Source of the DNA: JAAUQA01 sp036351435
Lineage (GTDB): Bacteria > Pseudomonadota > Gammaproteobacteria > Competibacterales > Competibacteraceae
DNA: 22,820 nucleotides
Assembly (NCBI GenBank): GCA_036351435.1
Contig: JAZBPA010000193.1
Location: 1-22,820 of the forward strand
Reading direction: 5' to 3'
The notes under the pieces were generated by a model, which saw only the letters and a program-made list of their open reading frames with translations, had not been told where the DNA came from and did no database searches. Shown one piece after another: positions 1 through 6,590 of this stretch. The position numbers were made by a program, and so were the translations under genes. Numbering within the stretch: position 1 is the first letter of the stretch; every line of letters starts with the position of its first letter.

Positions 1-114
1 CAACAATCTGGCCTGGACATCGACGCCTTCTACCAGCAACTCCGCACCGAAATGGCTAACGGGTGGATTGTCGAACCTGAAAAGGCCGTTATTAAAGAGG
101 TTACGGCGGGCTGA
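1..114 (+). CDS. C-terminal end of an unidentified protein (partial)
   Basis: The window opens inside a reading frame that runs 37 codons to a TGA at 112-114. The visible tail reads QQSGLDIDAFYQQL and ends EVTAG. I recognise no domain. Its TGA abuts a sequence that matches the 5' end of the ptuA gene found further on (ATA in place of ATG, sharing the A of the stop). In an ancestral arrangement this gene's stop would have overlapped the ptuA start as TGATG. It was therefore probably the gene directly upstream of the Septu pair, either a third component or a neighbouring defence gene. The identity cannot be decided from 37 residues. Confidence 0.5.
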   Translation, partial: QQSGLDIDAFYQQLRTEMANGWIVEPEKAVIKEVTAG

Positions 115-221
115 TACAACTGGAACGCCTCAAGATTCAAAACTTCCGCAATCTGCGGGATTTCGAGATTACCTTCGCTGACGCGATGGCCGACGGCATT
201 TCGGATCAACACCTCAGTTGA
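114..221 (+). pseudogene. Decayed duplicate of the ptuA 5' end
   Basis: Positions 114-198 match 913-1003, the first 30 codons of ptuA. The first 50 bases differ only at the third base of the start codon (ATA here, ATG in ptuA). After that there are several point differences and a 6-base gap. The fragment still reads IQLERLKIQNFRNLRD in frame, then diverges and stops at TGA 219-221. It has no usable start codon and lacks the Walker A region, so it cannot be functional. The mutations show the duplication is not brand new. It marks the left edge of the segment carrying the toxin-antitoxin pair. Confidence 0.8.
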
Positions 222-243
222 CACCCCGTCACGGCTTGTTAAA

Positions 244-253
244 GTTAGCTAAC
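244..253. promoter_or_regulatory. Palindrome, candidate antitoxin operator
   Basis: GTTAGCTAAC is a perfect 10-bp palindrome ending 27 bases before the antitoxin ATG. Phd/YefM-type antitoxins usually repress their own operon by binding short palindromes at the promoter, so this is a natural candidate operator. A TTGACA hexamer lies at 218-223, but no convincing -10 box stands at the right distance, so the promoter itself is not assigned. Confidence 0.35.
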
Positions 254-280
254 CAAACCAGACTAACTCGGTATCAAGAT

Positions 281-511
281 ATGACCCAAGTGAATATTCA
301 CGAGGCCAAGACAAATCTTTCCAAGCTCATCGAACGTGCTTTACAAGGCGAGGAATTTATCATCGCCCGCGCTGGCAAGCCGGTTGCTCGCCTCACTGCC
401 ATCCAACCCACTGAACACGGTCGTTGCTTCGGGGCGATGAAAGGCAAAGCCAGAGTTGACGACAAATTCTTCGAGCCACTTCCGGAAGAAGAAATCGCGG
501 CCTGGGAATAA
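281..511 (+). CDS. Phd/YefM-family antitoxin
   Basis: A 76-residue protein with the classic Phd/YefM N-terminus: MTQVNIHEAKTNLSKLI (residues 1-17), then a GEEFIIARAGKPVARL stretch (23-38). This is the DNA-binding, dimerising half of the family. The C-terminal half (about 45-76), rich in Lys then Glu, would wrap and neutralise the toxin. ATG 281 was chosen over an in-frame start at 218 because the family always begins at this MTQVNIHEAK motif. Only two bases separate it from the downstream PIN-domain toxin, the normal antitoxin-first order. It likely autoregulates together with the toxin through the palindrome upstream. The assignment to the family is firm; the exact toxin specificity is not known. 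Confidence 0.9.
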   Translation: MTQVNIHEAKTNLSKLIERALQGEEFIIARAGKPVARLTAIQPTEHGRCFGAMKGKARVDDKFFEPLPEEEIAAWE

Positions 512-513
512 GG

Positions 514-900
514 ATGAGGCTCTTGCTCGATACCCATGCTCTGCTCTGGTGGTTGGATGGCGATCGACATCTCTCGCCCACAGCACGCTCATTGATCGGC
601 GACGAGAACACCACCGTATTCGTGAGCGCGGCATCGGCCTGGGAAATTTCGACCAAAGTCAGAATCGGCAAGCTACCAGGGGCCGTAGAAGTTGCCGAGC
701 AGTTTGAAGAAGTGATTGGCCGGCAGGGCTTTGCGGAACTGGGCATTACGGTCGCGCACGCCAGGCTAGCTGGGCTGCTGCCGGGCGAACATCGCGACCC
801 CTTCGATCGTATGCTGATCGCCCAAGCACAGATCGAGGGGCTGCCCTTGGTCAGTAACGAAAGGCTATTTGATCGTTTCGGAATTCGACGAACCTGGTGA
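514..900 (+). CDS. vapC: VapC-type PIN-domain toxin
   Basis: A 128-residue PIN-domain ribonuclease. It starts MRLLLDTHALLWWL with the first catalytic Asp at residue 6. SAWEIS (41-46) carries the conserved Glu44, and HRDPFDRMLIAQA (93-105) carries Asp95 and Asp98. LVSNERLFDRF (112-122) is the usual C-terminal strand. These residues coordinate the metal in PIN nucleases, which cut structured RNA such as tRNA or rRNA when freed from the antitoxin. It begins two bases after the antitoxin stop. The stop lies 12 bases before the ptuA ATG, so toxin, ATPase and nuclease could be co-transcribed. Length is typical of the family and all key residues look intact. Confidence 0.92.
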   Translation: MRLLLDTHALLWWLDGDRHLSPTARSLIGDENTTVFVSAASAWEISTKVRIGKLPGAVEVAEQFEEVIGRQGFAELGITVAHARLAGLLPGEHRDPFDRMLIAQAQIEGLPLVSNERLFDRFGIRRTW

Positions 901-912
901 TAAGACCCACCG

Positions 913-2529
913 ATGCAACTGGAACGCCTCAAGATTCAAAACTTCCGCAATCTGCGGGATTTGGAGATTACTTTTGCTGACGCGATTGCTGTCGCCGACG
1001 GCACGCAACGCAAAATTAAAAGTCACGCCGTCATCGGCCAGAACGGCACAGGCAAATCGAACCTTATCGAGGCCATCGTCACAATTTTTCGTGACCTTGA
1101 TCTCAATCAGAAAACCGCCTTCGCGTACCAACTCGACTACATCTGCCGTGGCCACCGAATTCAAATCGATACGATGGCAGGGAAGGGCAAGGTCGCCATT
1201 ACCGAGCGGGACACCGATCAACCCAGGGAATTCGCCCTCTCGCACCTGCAACGGCACGCCCGCAAATATCTTCCCTCCCATGTCTTCGCCTACTACTCCG
1301 GCCGCAGCGAACGCATCGAAGCCCTGTTCCAGCAGCACCAACAACGCTTTTACGATGCCTTGATCAACGGCAGCGACGAACTCATGCGCCGCCTTTTCTA
1401 CTGCCGCGCCGTGCACAGTCAATTCGTCCTGCTCGCTTACCTGCTCAATGACGACGAGGAATGCCGACGCATCCTCAAAAATCTCAACATCGACGCCCTG
1501 GATTCCGTGCTCTTCGTGTTGAAGCGCCCTTACTGGTACAAGGCGGACCTGTCCGATGAAGTGCTCCGCGACGGCGATAATCGCTTTTGGTACGCCCGAG
1601 GCATAGTCCAGGAATTCCTCGACGAACTATGGAAGGTGGCCATCGCCCCTATCGACCATTCCGAGAACCGCTTGCTGGACTTCCGAGGCAGGAAAGAAAA
1701 GCAAGACTTGCTGTATCTCTTCGTTCCCGACAAGGCCGACCTGCAAAAGCTGGCCGACAAGATCGGCGAACCCGCCCGGCTGTTCAAATACCTGGAGAGC
1801 ACCTACATCTCCGACCTGATCGACGAGGTGCGCATCAACGTCAGGCACCGGGACGTAGACGGCAACATTAACTTCACCCAACTCTCCGAAGGCGAGCAAC
1901 AACTGCTCAACGTGCTGGGCCTGATGCGCTTCACCCAGGAAGATCAATCCCTGTTCCTGCTCGACGAACCCGACACCCATCTTAATCCCATCTGGAAACT
2001 GCGCTACTTCGATGAGATCGAGACGGTCGTCAGACTTCAAGACGAAACCGCGCTGGGCGACTCCCAACTCATCGTCACCACCCACGATCCCATCATGATC
2101 GGCAGTCTGCGCAAGGAACAAGTGCGGATTCTGCGCAAGACCAAGACCGGCGCCGTGGAGGTTGCGGAACCGGACATCGACCCGCAAGGCATGGGCGTGG
2201 CCGGCCTCTTGAAAAGCGAACTATTCGGACTGCGTTCGACCGTCGATACCGAAACGCTGCGCCGCCTGGATCGCCGCAATTACCTTTATGCCAAGGGCGA
2301 TGAACGAACCCAGGCGGAAGACACGGAAATGGCGCGGCTCAGCAATGAATTGGCCGATCTCGGCTTCGCCAAGGATTTCAAAGATCCCTACTACGCGCTG
2401 TTCGTGCAGAAAATGGCTCAACATACCCAATTCCATAAGCAAGCGTTGACCCCGGAAGAACAGCGGGAACAGGACGCCATCGCCGATGACATCATCGACA
2501 AGATTCTGGCGGAGGAAGCGGCAAAGTGA
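913..2529 (+). CDS. ptuA: PtuA-like ATPase of a Septu-type defence system
   Basis: A 538-residue SMC/ABC-like ATPase. An N-terminal strand pair (MQLERLKIQNFRNLRD) precedes the Walker A motif GQNGTGKSN (42-50). A long helical insertion of about 260 residues follows. The second nucleotide-binding half has the ABC signature LSEGEQQ (324-330), Walker B plus D-loop LFLLDEPDTH (347-356) and the His switch TTHDP (389-393). This split-ATPase layout, directly followed by an HNH nuclease overlapping by 4 bp, matches Septu PtuA/PtuB, which protect against phage; PtuA is thought to gate the nuclease by nucleotide state. The start is ATG 913, because the first residues are the conserved strand and the decayed copy at 114 aligns from the same codon. 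No strong Shine-Dalgarno is visible, so translation may depend on coupling to vapC. Confidence 0.85.
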   Translation: MQLERLKIQNFRNLRDLEITFADAIAVADGTQRKIKSHAVIGQNGTGKSNLIEAIVTIFRDLDLNQKTAFAYQLDYICRGHRIQIDTMAGKGKVAITERDTDQPREFALSHLQRHARKYLPSHVFAYYSGRSERIEALFQQHQQRFYDALINGSDELMRRLFYCRAVHSQFVLLAYLLNDDEECRRILKNLNIDALDSVLFVLKRPYWYKADLSDEVLRDGDNRFWYARGIVQEFLDELWKVAIAPIDHSENRLLDFRGRKEKQDLLYLFVPDKADLQKLADKIGEPARLFKYLESTYISDLIDEVRINVRHRDVDGNINFTQLSEGEQQLLNVLGLMRFTQEDQSLFLLDEPDTHLNPIWKLRYFDEIETVVRLQDETALGDSQLIVTTHDPIMIGSLRKEQVRILRKTKTGAVEVAEPDIDPQGMGVAGLLKSELFGLRSTVDTETLRRLDRRNYLYAKGDERTQAEDTEMARLSNELADLGFAKDFKDPYYALFVQKMAQHTQFHKQALTPEEQREQDAIADDIIDKILAEEAAK

Positions 2530-3422
2530 GATGGATCGACTTTGAACATAAAAAACCTACCGAACCGGTCAACGACTGGCCAGGATGGACGGAACAACAG
2601 TGGCAAGACTGGCTGAATGAATCCCAACGCTTGTTGGACGAGATGACCCGCTTGAACCAGGAAGCGGAGCAATTACAGAACGACGGAAAAACAGAAGAAA
2701 CCCGGGAGAAAATCAAGGAACGCAACCAGTTCATTGATGACCACAGCAGGCATTGGGCGAAACTGAAACCCTGGCTGTTCGCCTTGTCATACGGCAAATG
2801 CTGGTTTACCGAAGGGCGGGACATTTGCTCGCATACCGATGTGGAGCACTTTCGTCCGAAAAAGGAGGCCAAGGGGCTGGATGGCGAAGTGCGCGACGGC
2901 TACTGGTGGCTGGCTTTCGACTACAGTAATTTTCGCGCCGCGGGCAACGTGCCAAATCGCAAGAAGGGCGGTTGGTTTCCGTTGCATCAGGATTCTCGTT
3001 GCTCGCGGTTTTGCGCCCGCTGCGAGGAGTCGGAAACTTACTATCTACTCGACCCGGTCCGGCTAACGGATGTGAACCTACTAGCCTTCGATGAGGAAGG
3101 CAATGCGATCCCGACCCCGGAAGCTGACGCCTGGGAGCAGGAGCGGGTGCGGGTTTCCATTGAGAGATTGAAGCTTAACGCCCACGACGCCCTACCGCAG
3201 GAACGCCGCCGCGTCTGGCAACAAGTCTCGCAGGAAATCGACGGCTACCTGGAGGCAAAATCGAAATATCGTCCGGGGATTAATCCTGCACCCAAGGAGA
3301 AAATGGAGGAACGACTGCGGTCCATCAAAGCACTGACAAGGCCAGATGCAGAACTATCCGCCGTCGCCCTTTGGTGCGTCTGGTTTCGCAATGACCCCCG
3401 ACTGTTGCGGCTGGTTTCTTGA
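2526..3422 (+). CDS. ptuB: PtuB-like HNH nuclease (TIGR02646-like)
   Basis: A 298-residue protein starting with GTG, overlapping the ptuA stop by 4 bases (GTGA), which indicates translational coupling. The N-terminal 80 residues are helical and charged. The nuclease core follows: GKCWFTE (90-96), DVEHFRPK (105-112) with the likely catalytic His108, YWWLAFDYSNF (126-136) and LLDPVRLTD (174-182). Cysteines at 92, 101, 159, 163 and 166 could bind a structural metal. This pattern is that of the TIGR02646/HNH proteins paired with SMC-like ATPases in Septu systems and in some retrons. No reverse transcriptase or retron RNA is visible in the window, so a stand-alone Septu is the simpler reading. It presumably cleaves nucleic acid on phage infection. 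Confidence 0.85.
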   Translation: MRWIDFEHKKPTEPVNDWPGWTEQQWQDWLNESQRLLDEMTRLNQEAEQLQNDGKTEETREKIKERNQFIDDHSRHWAKLKPWLFALSYGKCWFTEGRDICSHTDVEHFRPKKEAKGLDGEVRDGYWWLAFDYSNFRAAGNVPNRKKGGWFPLHQDSRCSRFCARCEESETYYLLDPVRLTDVNLLAFDEEGNAIPTPEADAWEQERVRVSIERLKLNAHDALPQERRRVWQQVSQEIDGYLEAKSKYRPGINPAPKEKMEERLRSIKALTRPDAELSAVALWCVWFRNDPRLLRLVS

Positions 3423-3510
3423 CTGTACAAACTATTACATTGAGTTCCAGCATGGTCAAACTTCTATTTCGTTGAGTGTTGAGGGTTGCGACATACAGGG
3501 GTGTCTCGGC

Positions 3511-3519
3511 TACTATAAT
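3511..3519 (+). promoter_or_regulatory. Candidate -10 element for the AIM24/TerD genes
   Basis: The sequence TACTATAAT contains a perfect TATAAT at 3514-3519, 45 bases before the ATG at 3565. It lies in the 142-bp gap after ptuB and suggests that the AIM24 and TerD-AIM24 genes have their own promoter. No good -35 hexamer stands at 16-18 bases; a broken TTG-CG-ACA at 3486-3493 is the nearest, so the call is tentative. Confidence 0.4.
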
Positions 3520-3564
3520 GGAATAACAAAACGACATTGATCCCGACCACTCTGAGATCAAACC

Positions 3565-4287
3565 ATGACTGCACCTTCATCTGATTTACAAACCCTGGAG
3601 GACCTCACCTTCCGGGTACTTTATCGCGGGGCCTTCGCGTTACTGGAGACCCATCTTCGTCACGGTCAAACTATCAAAGCTCAATCCGACGCCATGGTAG
3701 CTATGGACGCCACTGTGGATGTCGAGGGCAGGATGGAAGGGGGCTTGCTCGGCGGACTGGGGCGGATGTTTAGCGGCGAGAGCTTTTTCTTCCAGACTCT
3801 ACGCGCATCGCGGGGAGCGGGCGTAGCGCATTTGGCTCCGGCTCAGCCCGGCGATCTGTTGCCCATCCAACTAGACGGTAGCAACTCCTACATTTTGCAA
3901 AAGGACGGGTTTCTCGCCGCTAGTGAAGGAGTAGAAATCTCCACCACCGCCCAGAATCTGACTAAGGGTCTATTTAGCGGTGAGGGTTTTTTTGTGCTCA
4001 AGGCTCGGGGAAGAGGGATGTTGTTTGTCGAGAGCTACGGGGCGATTCATGAGATGGATATTCCTGCCGGGGAAGAGTTGATCATTGATAACGGCCATCT
4101 GGTGGCTTGGCCAGAAACTCTGACATACAAATTGGAGAAAGCCAGCAGCGGCTGGATTTCCAGCTTCACTTCTGGCGAGGGGCTGGTATGCCGCTTCCGG
4201 GGGCCGGGTAAGGTCTATATCCAAAGCCGCAACCCGGCTGCTTTTGGGTCTTGGGTACGGCCACTGCTACCCAACCGGCGGAGTTGA
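3565..4287 (+). CDS. AIM24/TIGR00266-family protein
   Basis: A 240-residue soluble protein of the AIM24 (TIGR00266) family, a beta-rich fold with three internally related sheets. Recognisable segments are AQSDAMVAM (39-47), GGLLGGLGRMFSGESFF (59-75), LQKDGFLAAS (111-120), LFSGEGFFVLKARGRG (136-151), IDNGHLVAW (174-182) and a terminal LVCRFRGPGKVYIQSRNP (207-224). The family's biochemical role is unknown; in bacteria it is often found beside tellurium-resistance (Ter) type stress genes, which is the case here. The same domain recurs as the C-terminal half of the next gene, four bases downstream, so the pair probably arose by duplication and is co-transcribed. No signal peptide is visible, so a cytoplasmic location is likely. 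Confidence 0.88.
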   Translation: MTAPSSDLQTLEDLTFRVLYRGAFALLETHLRHGQTIKAQSDAMVAMDATVDVEGRMEGGLLGGLGRMFSGESFFFQTLRASRGAGVAHLAPAQPGDLLPIQLDGSNSYILQKDGFLAASEGVEISTTAQNLTKGLFSGEGFFVLKARGRGMLFVESYGAIHEMDIPAGEELIIDNGHLVAWPETLTYKLEKASSGWISSFTSGEGLVCRFRGPGKVYIQSRNPAAFGSWVRPLLPNRRS

Positions 4288-4291
4288 CACT

Positions 4292-5647
4292 ATGAGCCGC
4301 GAACTGCAACAAGGTGCCAATAGCCCCTTGCCCGATACACCCGAAATCATCATCGGTCTGGGTTGGGAACCGGAACAACCGCATGGCCAGGATGCTGACC
4401 CCAGCGCTTTTCTGCTGGATCGGGATGGGCTAGTCGGTGGCGACGAGGATTTCGTCTTCTACAATAATCCCCGTTCCACTTGCGGCTCGCTGCACTTGCT
4501 GAGAGGTGCCGCCCCTGACCGCCAGCAGTTTCGCATCCGACTGAGTAGCATATCTCCTCGGGTCGAACGTATTGCAGTGTGTTTAACCCTGTCCGGCGGC
4601 GGGTCCTTCGCTGGAGTAAGGCAACTGCACATTCGGATACTGAGTGATGCTGGCGCGGAGCAACTGATCTTTCGGCCCCCAACTCAGGGGATGGTTGAAG
4701 CGGCATTGATTCTCGGCGAAGTCTATCTACGCAATAATCAATGGAAATTCCGCGCCGTGGGACAGGGTTTCGCCGTGGGTCTTGCTCCGCTGGCGCGCAA
4801 TTTTGGCGTTGATGTGGCAAACGAACCCGCTGAACCGCCGCCCCCACCGCCAGCTCCCTACAACTCTGCCGTTCCGCCACCCCCCTCCGGCGGCGTGCCT
4901 CGCTTAGACAAGGCTCCAGCCACCGGCGCTTTGCCTAGCGGTAGCCAGCCACTTTATTCGCAACGCGCAGGATTAAGCTACGAATTGCTCTACCCTGGAG
5001 CCTACACCCTAGCTCGGGTTGATCTACCGCAAGGTAGACAATTACGTGCTCAGTCCGACGCGATGGTCGCCATGAGCCCTACGGTGGAAGTAGCCGGCCA
5101 AATGCGAGGAGGACTGCTGGGTGGCGTGGGACGCTTAATCACCGGTGAGAGCCTATTTCTCCAAACCCTCAGTGCCAACCGGGGGCCCGGATCGGTCTAC
5201 GTAGCGCCCTCCTCGCCCGGCGATATTGTCGCCGTGGAATTGGATGGAGAAGGGCTAATGATTCAAAAGGGCGGTTTTCTGGCCTGTACCGAGGAAATAG
5301 AGGTCAACACGCAAATGCAGAACCTTGCCCAGGGCTTGTTCAGTGGGGAGGGATTCTTTATCGTCAAGGCGGAGGGGCGTGGGTTGTTGTTGCTGGAATC
5401 CTATGGTGCCATCCATCGGATGGAGCTTGGCCCGGGCGAACAGAAGATCGTTGATAATGGCCATCTGGTGGCCTGGTCCCGCGCCATGGATTACCAGCTG
5501 GAGTCCGCCAATATCGGGATTGTCGCCGCGCTGACCTCGGGAGAGGCTATCGTTTGTCGGTTCACCGGCCCAGGAAACCTGTTCATCCAGACCCGCCAAC
5601 CCCAGGCGTTCGGCGTATGGCTCAGCCGCCTGCTGCCCGGCAGTTGA
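4292..5647 (+). CDS. TerD domain-AIM24 domain fusion protein
   Basis: A 451-residue two-domain protein. Residues about 12-175 are a TerD domain: IIGLGW (20-25), then the acidic calcium-binding signature DADPSAFLLDRDG (34-46) followed by GGDEDFVFYNN (49-59), and FRIRLSSI (80-87). A Pro-rich linker (about 179-215, with runs of Pro) leads to an AIM24 domain (about 225-450) that closely parallels the upstream protein: AQSDAMVAM, GGLLGGVGRLITGESLF, LFSGEGFFIVKA, VDNGHLVAW. ATG 4292 is preferred over an in-frame ATG at 4244, because 4244 lies inside the upstream gene while CGGCGGAG sits just before 4292. TerD proteins bind calcium and act in stress and tellurite tolerance. The fusion ties AIM24 function physically to TerD; its actual role is not known. 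Confidence 0.88.
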   Translation: MSRELQQGANSPLPDTPEIIIGLGWEPEQPHGQDADPSAFLLDRDGLVGGDEDFVFYNNPRSTCGSLHLLRGAAPDRQQFRIRLSSISPRVERIAVCLTLSGGGSFAGVRQLHIRILSDAGAEQLIFRPPTQGMVEAALILGEVYLRNNQWKFRAVGQGFAVGLAPLARNFGVDVANEPAEPPPPPPAPYNSAVPPPPSGGVPRLDKAPATGALPSGSQPLYSQRAGLSYELLYPGAYTLARVDLPQGRQLRAQSDAMVAMSPTVEVAGQMRGGLLGGVGRLITGESLFLQTLSANRGPGSVYVAPSSPGDIVAVELDGEGLMIQKGGFLACTEEIEVNTQMQNLAQGLFSGEGFFIVKAEGRGLLLLESYGAIHRMELGPGEQKIVDNGHLVAWSRAMDYQLESANIGIVAALTSGEAIVCRFTGPGNLFIQTRQPQAFGVWLSRLLPGS

Positions 5648-5682
5648 AGAGCTCACTCCCAGCACATCGTAAATGGGTGCCG

Positions 5683-6141
5683 CTAGATATAACTGGCGCC
5701 GCCATAGGCGCCCAATGTTATTAATACCCCTAAACCAAGTAACAGAATTGCTAGGGTCAGCAGGACGCTTAATCCATGCAGAAATTTAAAGCGTTTAGCT
5801 CCGGCATCCCCGGCATCGCGAGCTGCGTTAATACTGGGTATAAGCCATAACGAATAAGCCTCAAGGCCAGTCATAACGACAGCAGTCCCCAGTAACCCCA
5901 GTAACACAGCCGACCAGCCGAGTCCGCTGCCAGTCATCACCAATGCCAGAACTAGCACAATGCCGCAGCCGAGTCCAAATTTGAAGAAACGCGGAAACAA
6001 GGCTCGCAAAAAAACCCGTGCCTGATCGGTTTCCAGGTTTTTGAAAACCAGCGGAGCAACAATAAATGAATGAAAAGTAATAGCGCCGGTCCATAGACCG
6101 GCAGACACAGCGGCGATTGCGAGCATCAAGGAAGTCATCAT
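5683..6141 (-). CDS. DUF4149-type integral membrane protein
   Basis: A 152-residue hydrophobic protein with four predicted membrane helices, roughly residues 3-28, 54-76, 78-100 and 122-147. The N-terminal segment (AAVSAGLWTGAITFHSFIVAPLVF) and the following NLETDQARVFLRALFPRFFKFG match the DUF4149 (TMEM205-like) family, of unknown function. It is transcribed towards the TerD-AIM24 gene, with 35 bases between the two stops. Two adjacent ATG codons (6139 and 6136 on this strand) are possible starts and no good ribosome-binding site distinguishes them. Nothing in the context fixes a role; a link to the neighbouring curli genes is not suggested, as it points away from them. Confidence 0.7.
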   Translation of the reverse strand: MMTSLMLAIAAVSAGLWTGAITFHSFIVAPLVFKNLETDQARVFLRALFPRFFKFGLGCGIVLVLALVMTGSGLGWSAVLLGLLGTAVVMTGLEAYSLWLIPSINAARDAGDAGAKRFKFLHGLSVLLTLAILLLGLGVLITLGAYGGASYI

Positions 6142-6590
6142 AGATATTTCGTTGGTTATTAGCTGTTGACAGTGGAGATGTGCAAGTCATTGACAACAGG
6201 CTGGACCTTAATGTTCCTATCTTAATCCAGCACTTGTGGCCAGGTACTGCTTAGCAATTTAAGTTCGATCATGTCGGCAAATAACGGAGCAATTGATCTG
6301 CTGCGGCATCTGCACCGTTTCACTTTCGGATAACCTCCGCTAGCCTTGCAAGCCCGGTAATAGTGGCTATTCGTCCTGCCTTGACTATTCCATTACCGCT
6401 TCCTTACCACTCTCTTACCAATAAATTACCGCTTCGTTATGACTCCCTCAGTCTGAATCCGTAACTTGTGCAGCCACAACGGATTCACTTTAAGCATCCC
6501 ACAACTAGGCACCAACGGTTGTAAATCATCGGGAGCTTAACTAACGGCAAACGCAATTTAATTGGCAAGTTACTGAGTGGAGTCTATTCG
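6142..6590. other. 449-bp leader between DUF4149 and the curli-type genes
   Basis: No coding potential is evident. The stretch separates two divergent genes, so it should hold both promoters. Its clearest element is the run of 11-bp spaced TTACC boxes at 6392-6446, described separately. An inverted GGTAA lies just upstream at 6356-6360, and TTGACT at 6381-6386 could serve as a -35 with the boxes overlapping the promoter. A ribosome-binding site GTGGAG (6577-6582) precedes the ATG at 6591 by 8 bases. The unusually long leader suggests regulated expression. Confidence 0.5.
6392..6446 (+). promoter_or_regulatory. Four TTACC boxes at exact 11-bp spacing (plus one degenerate)
   Basis: TTACC occurs at 6393, 6404, 6415 and 6426, and a degenerate TTATG at 6437. 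The 11-bp units are ATTACCGCTTC, CTTACCACTCT, CTTACCAATAA, ATTACCGCTTC and GTTATGACTCC. All boxes fall on the same face of the helix. Arrays of direct repeats with 10-11 bp spacing are typical binding sites of OmpR/PhoB-type winged-helix regulators. The array lies about 150 bp before the first gene of the curli-type cluster, and a protein with that DNA-binding domain is encoded at 11123. Confidence 0.55.

Noticed and set aside
393..932. Long open frame on the minus strand across the antitoxin and toxin genes
   Set aside because: It is antisense to two genes with intact family motifs, has a Ser/Arg-rich random composition and no ribosome-binding site.
865..1422. Minus-strand open frame over the ptuA start that resembles one at 30-224
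   Set aside because: The similarity only reflects the duplicated ptuA 5' end read on the other strand; it is not a gene family.
2526..3422. Retron association of the PtuA/PtuB pair
   Set aside because: No reverse transcriptase or msr/msd-like structured RNA is seen upstream; the neighbouring genes are a toxin-antitoxin pair.
4244..4291. Upstream ATG for the TerD-AIM24 gene
   Set aside because: It lies inside the preceding AIM24 gene, adds residues unrelated to TerD, and the better ribosome-binding site precedes ATG 4292.
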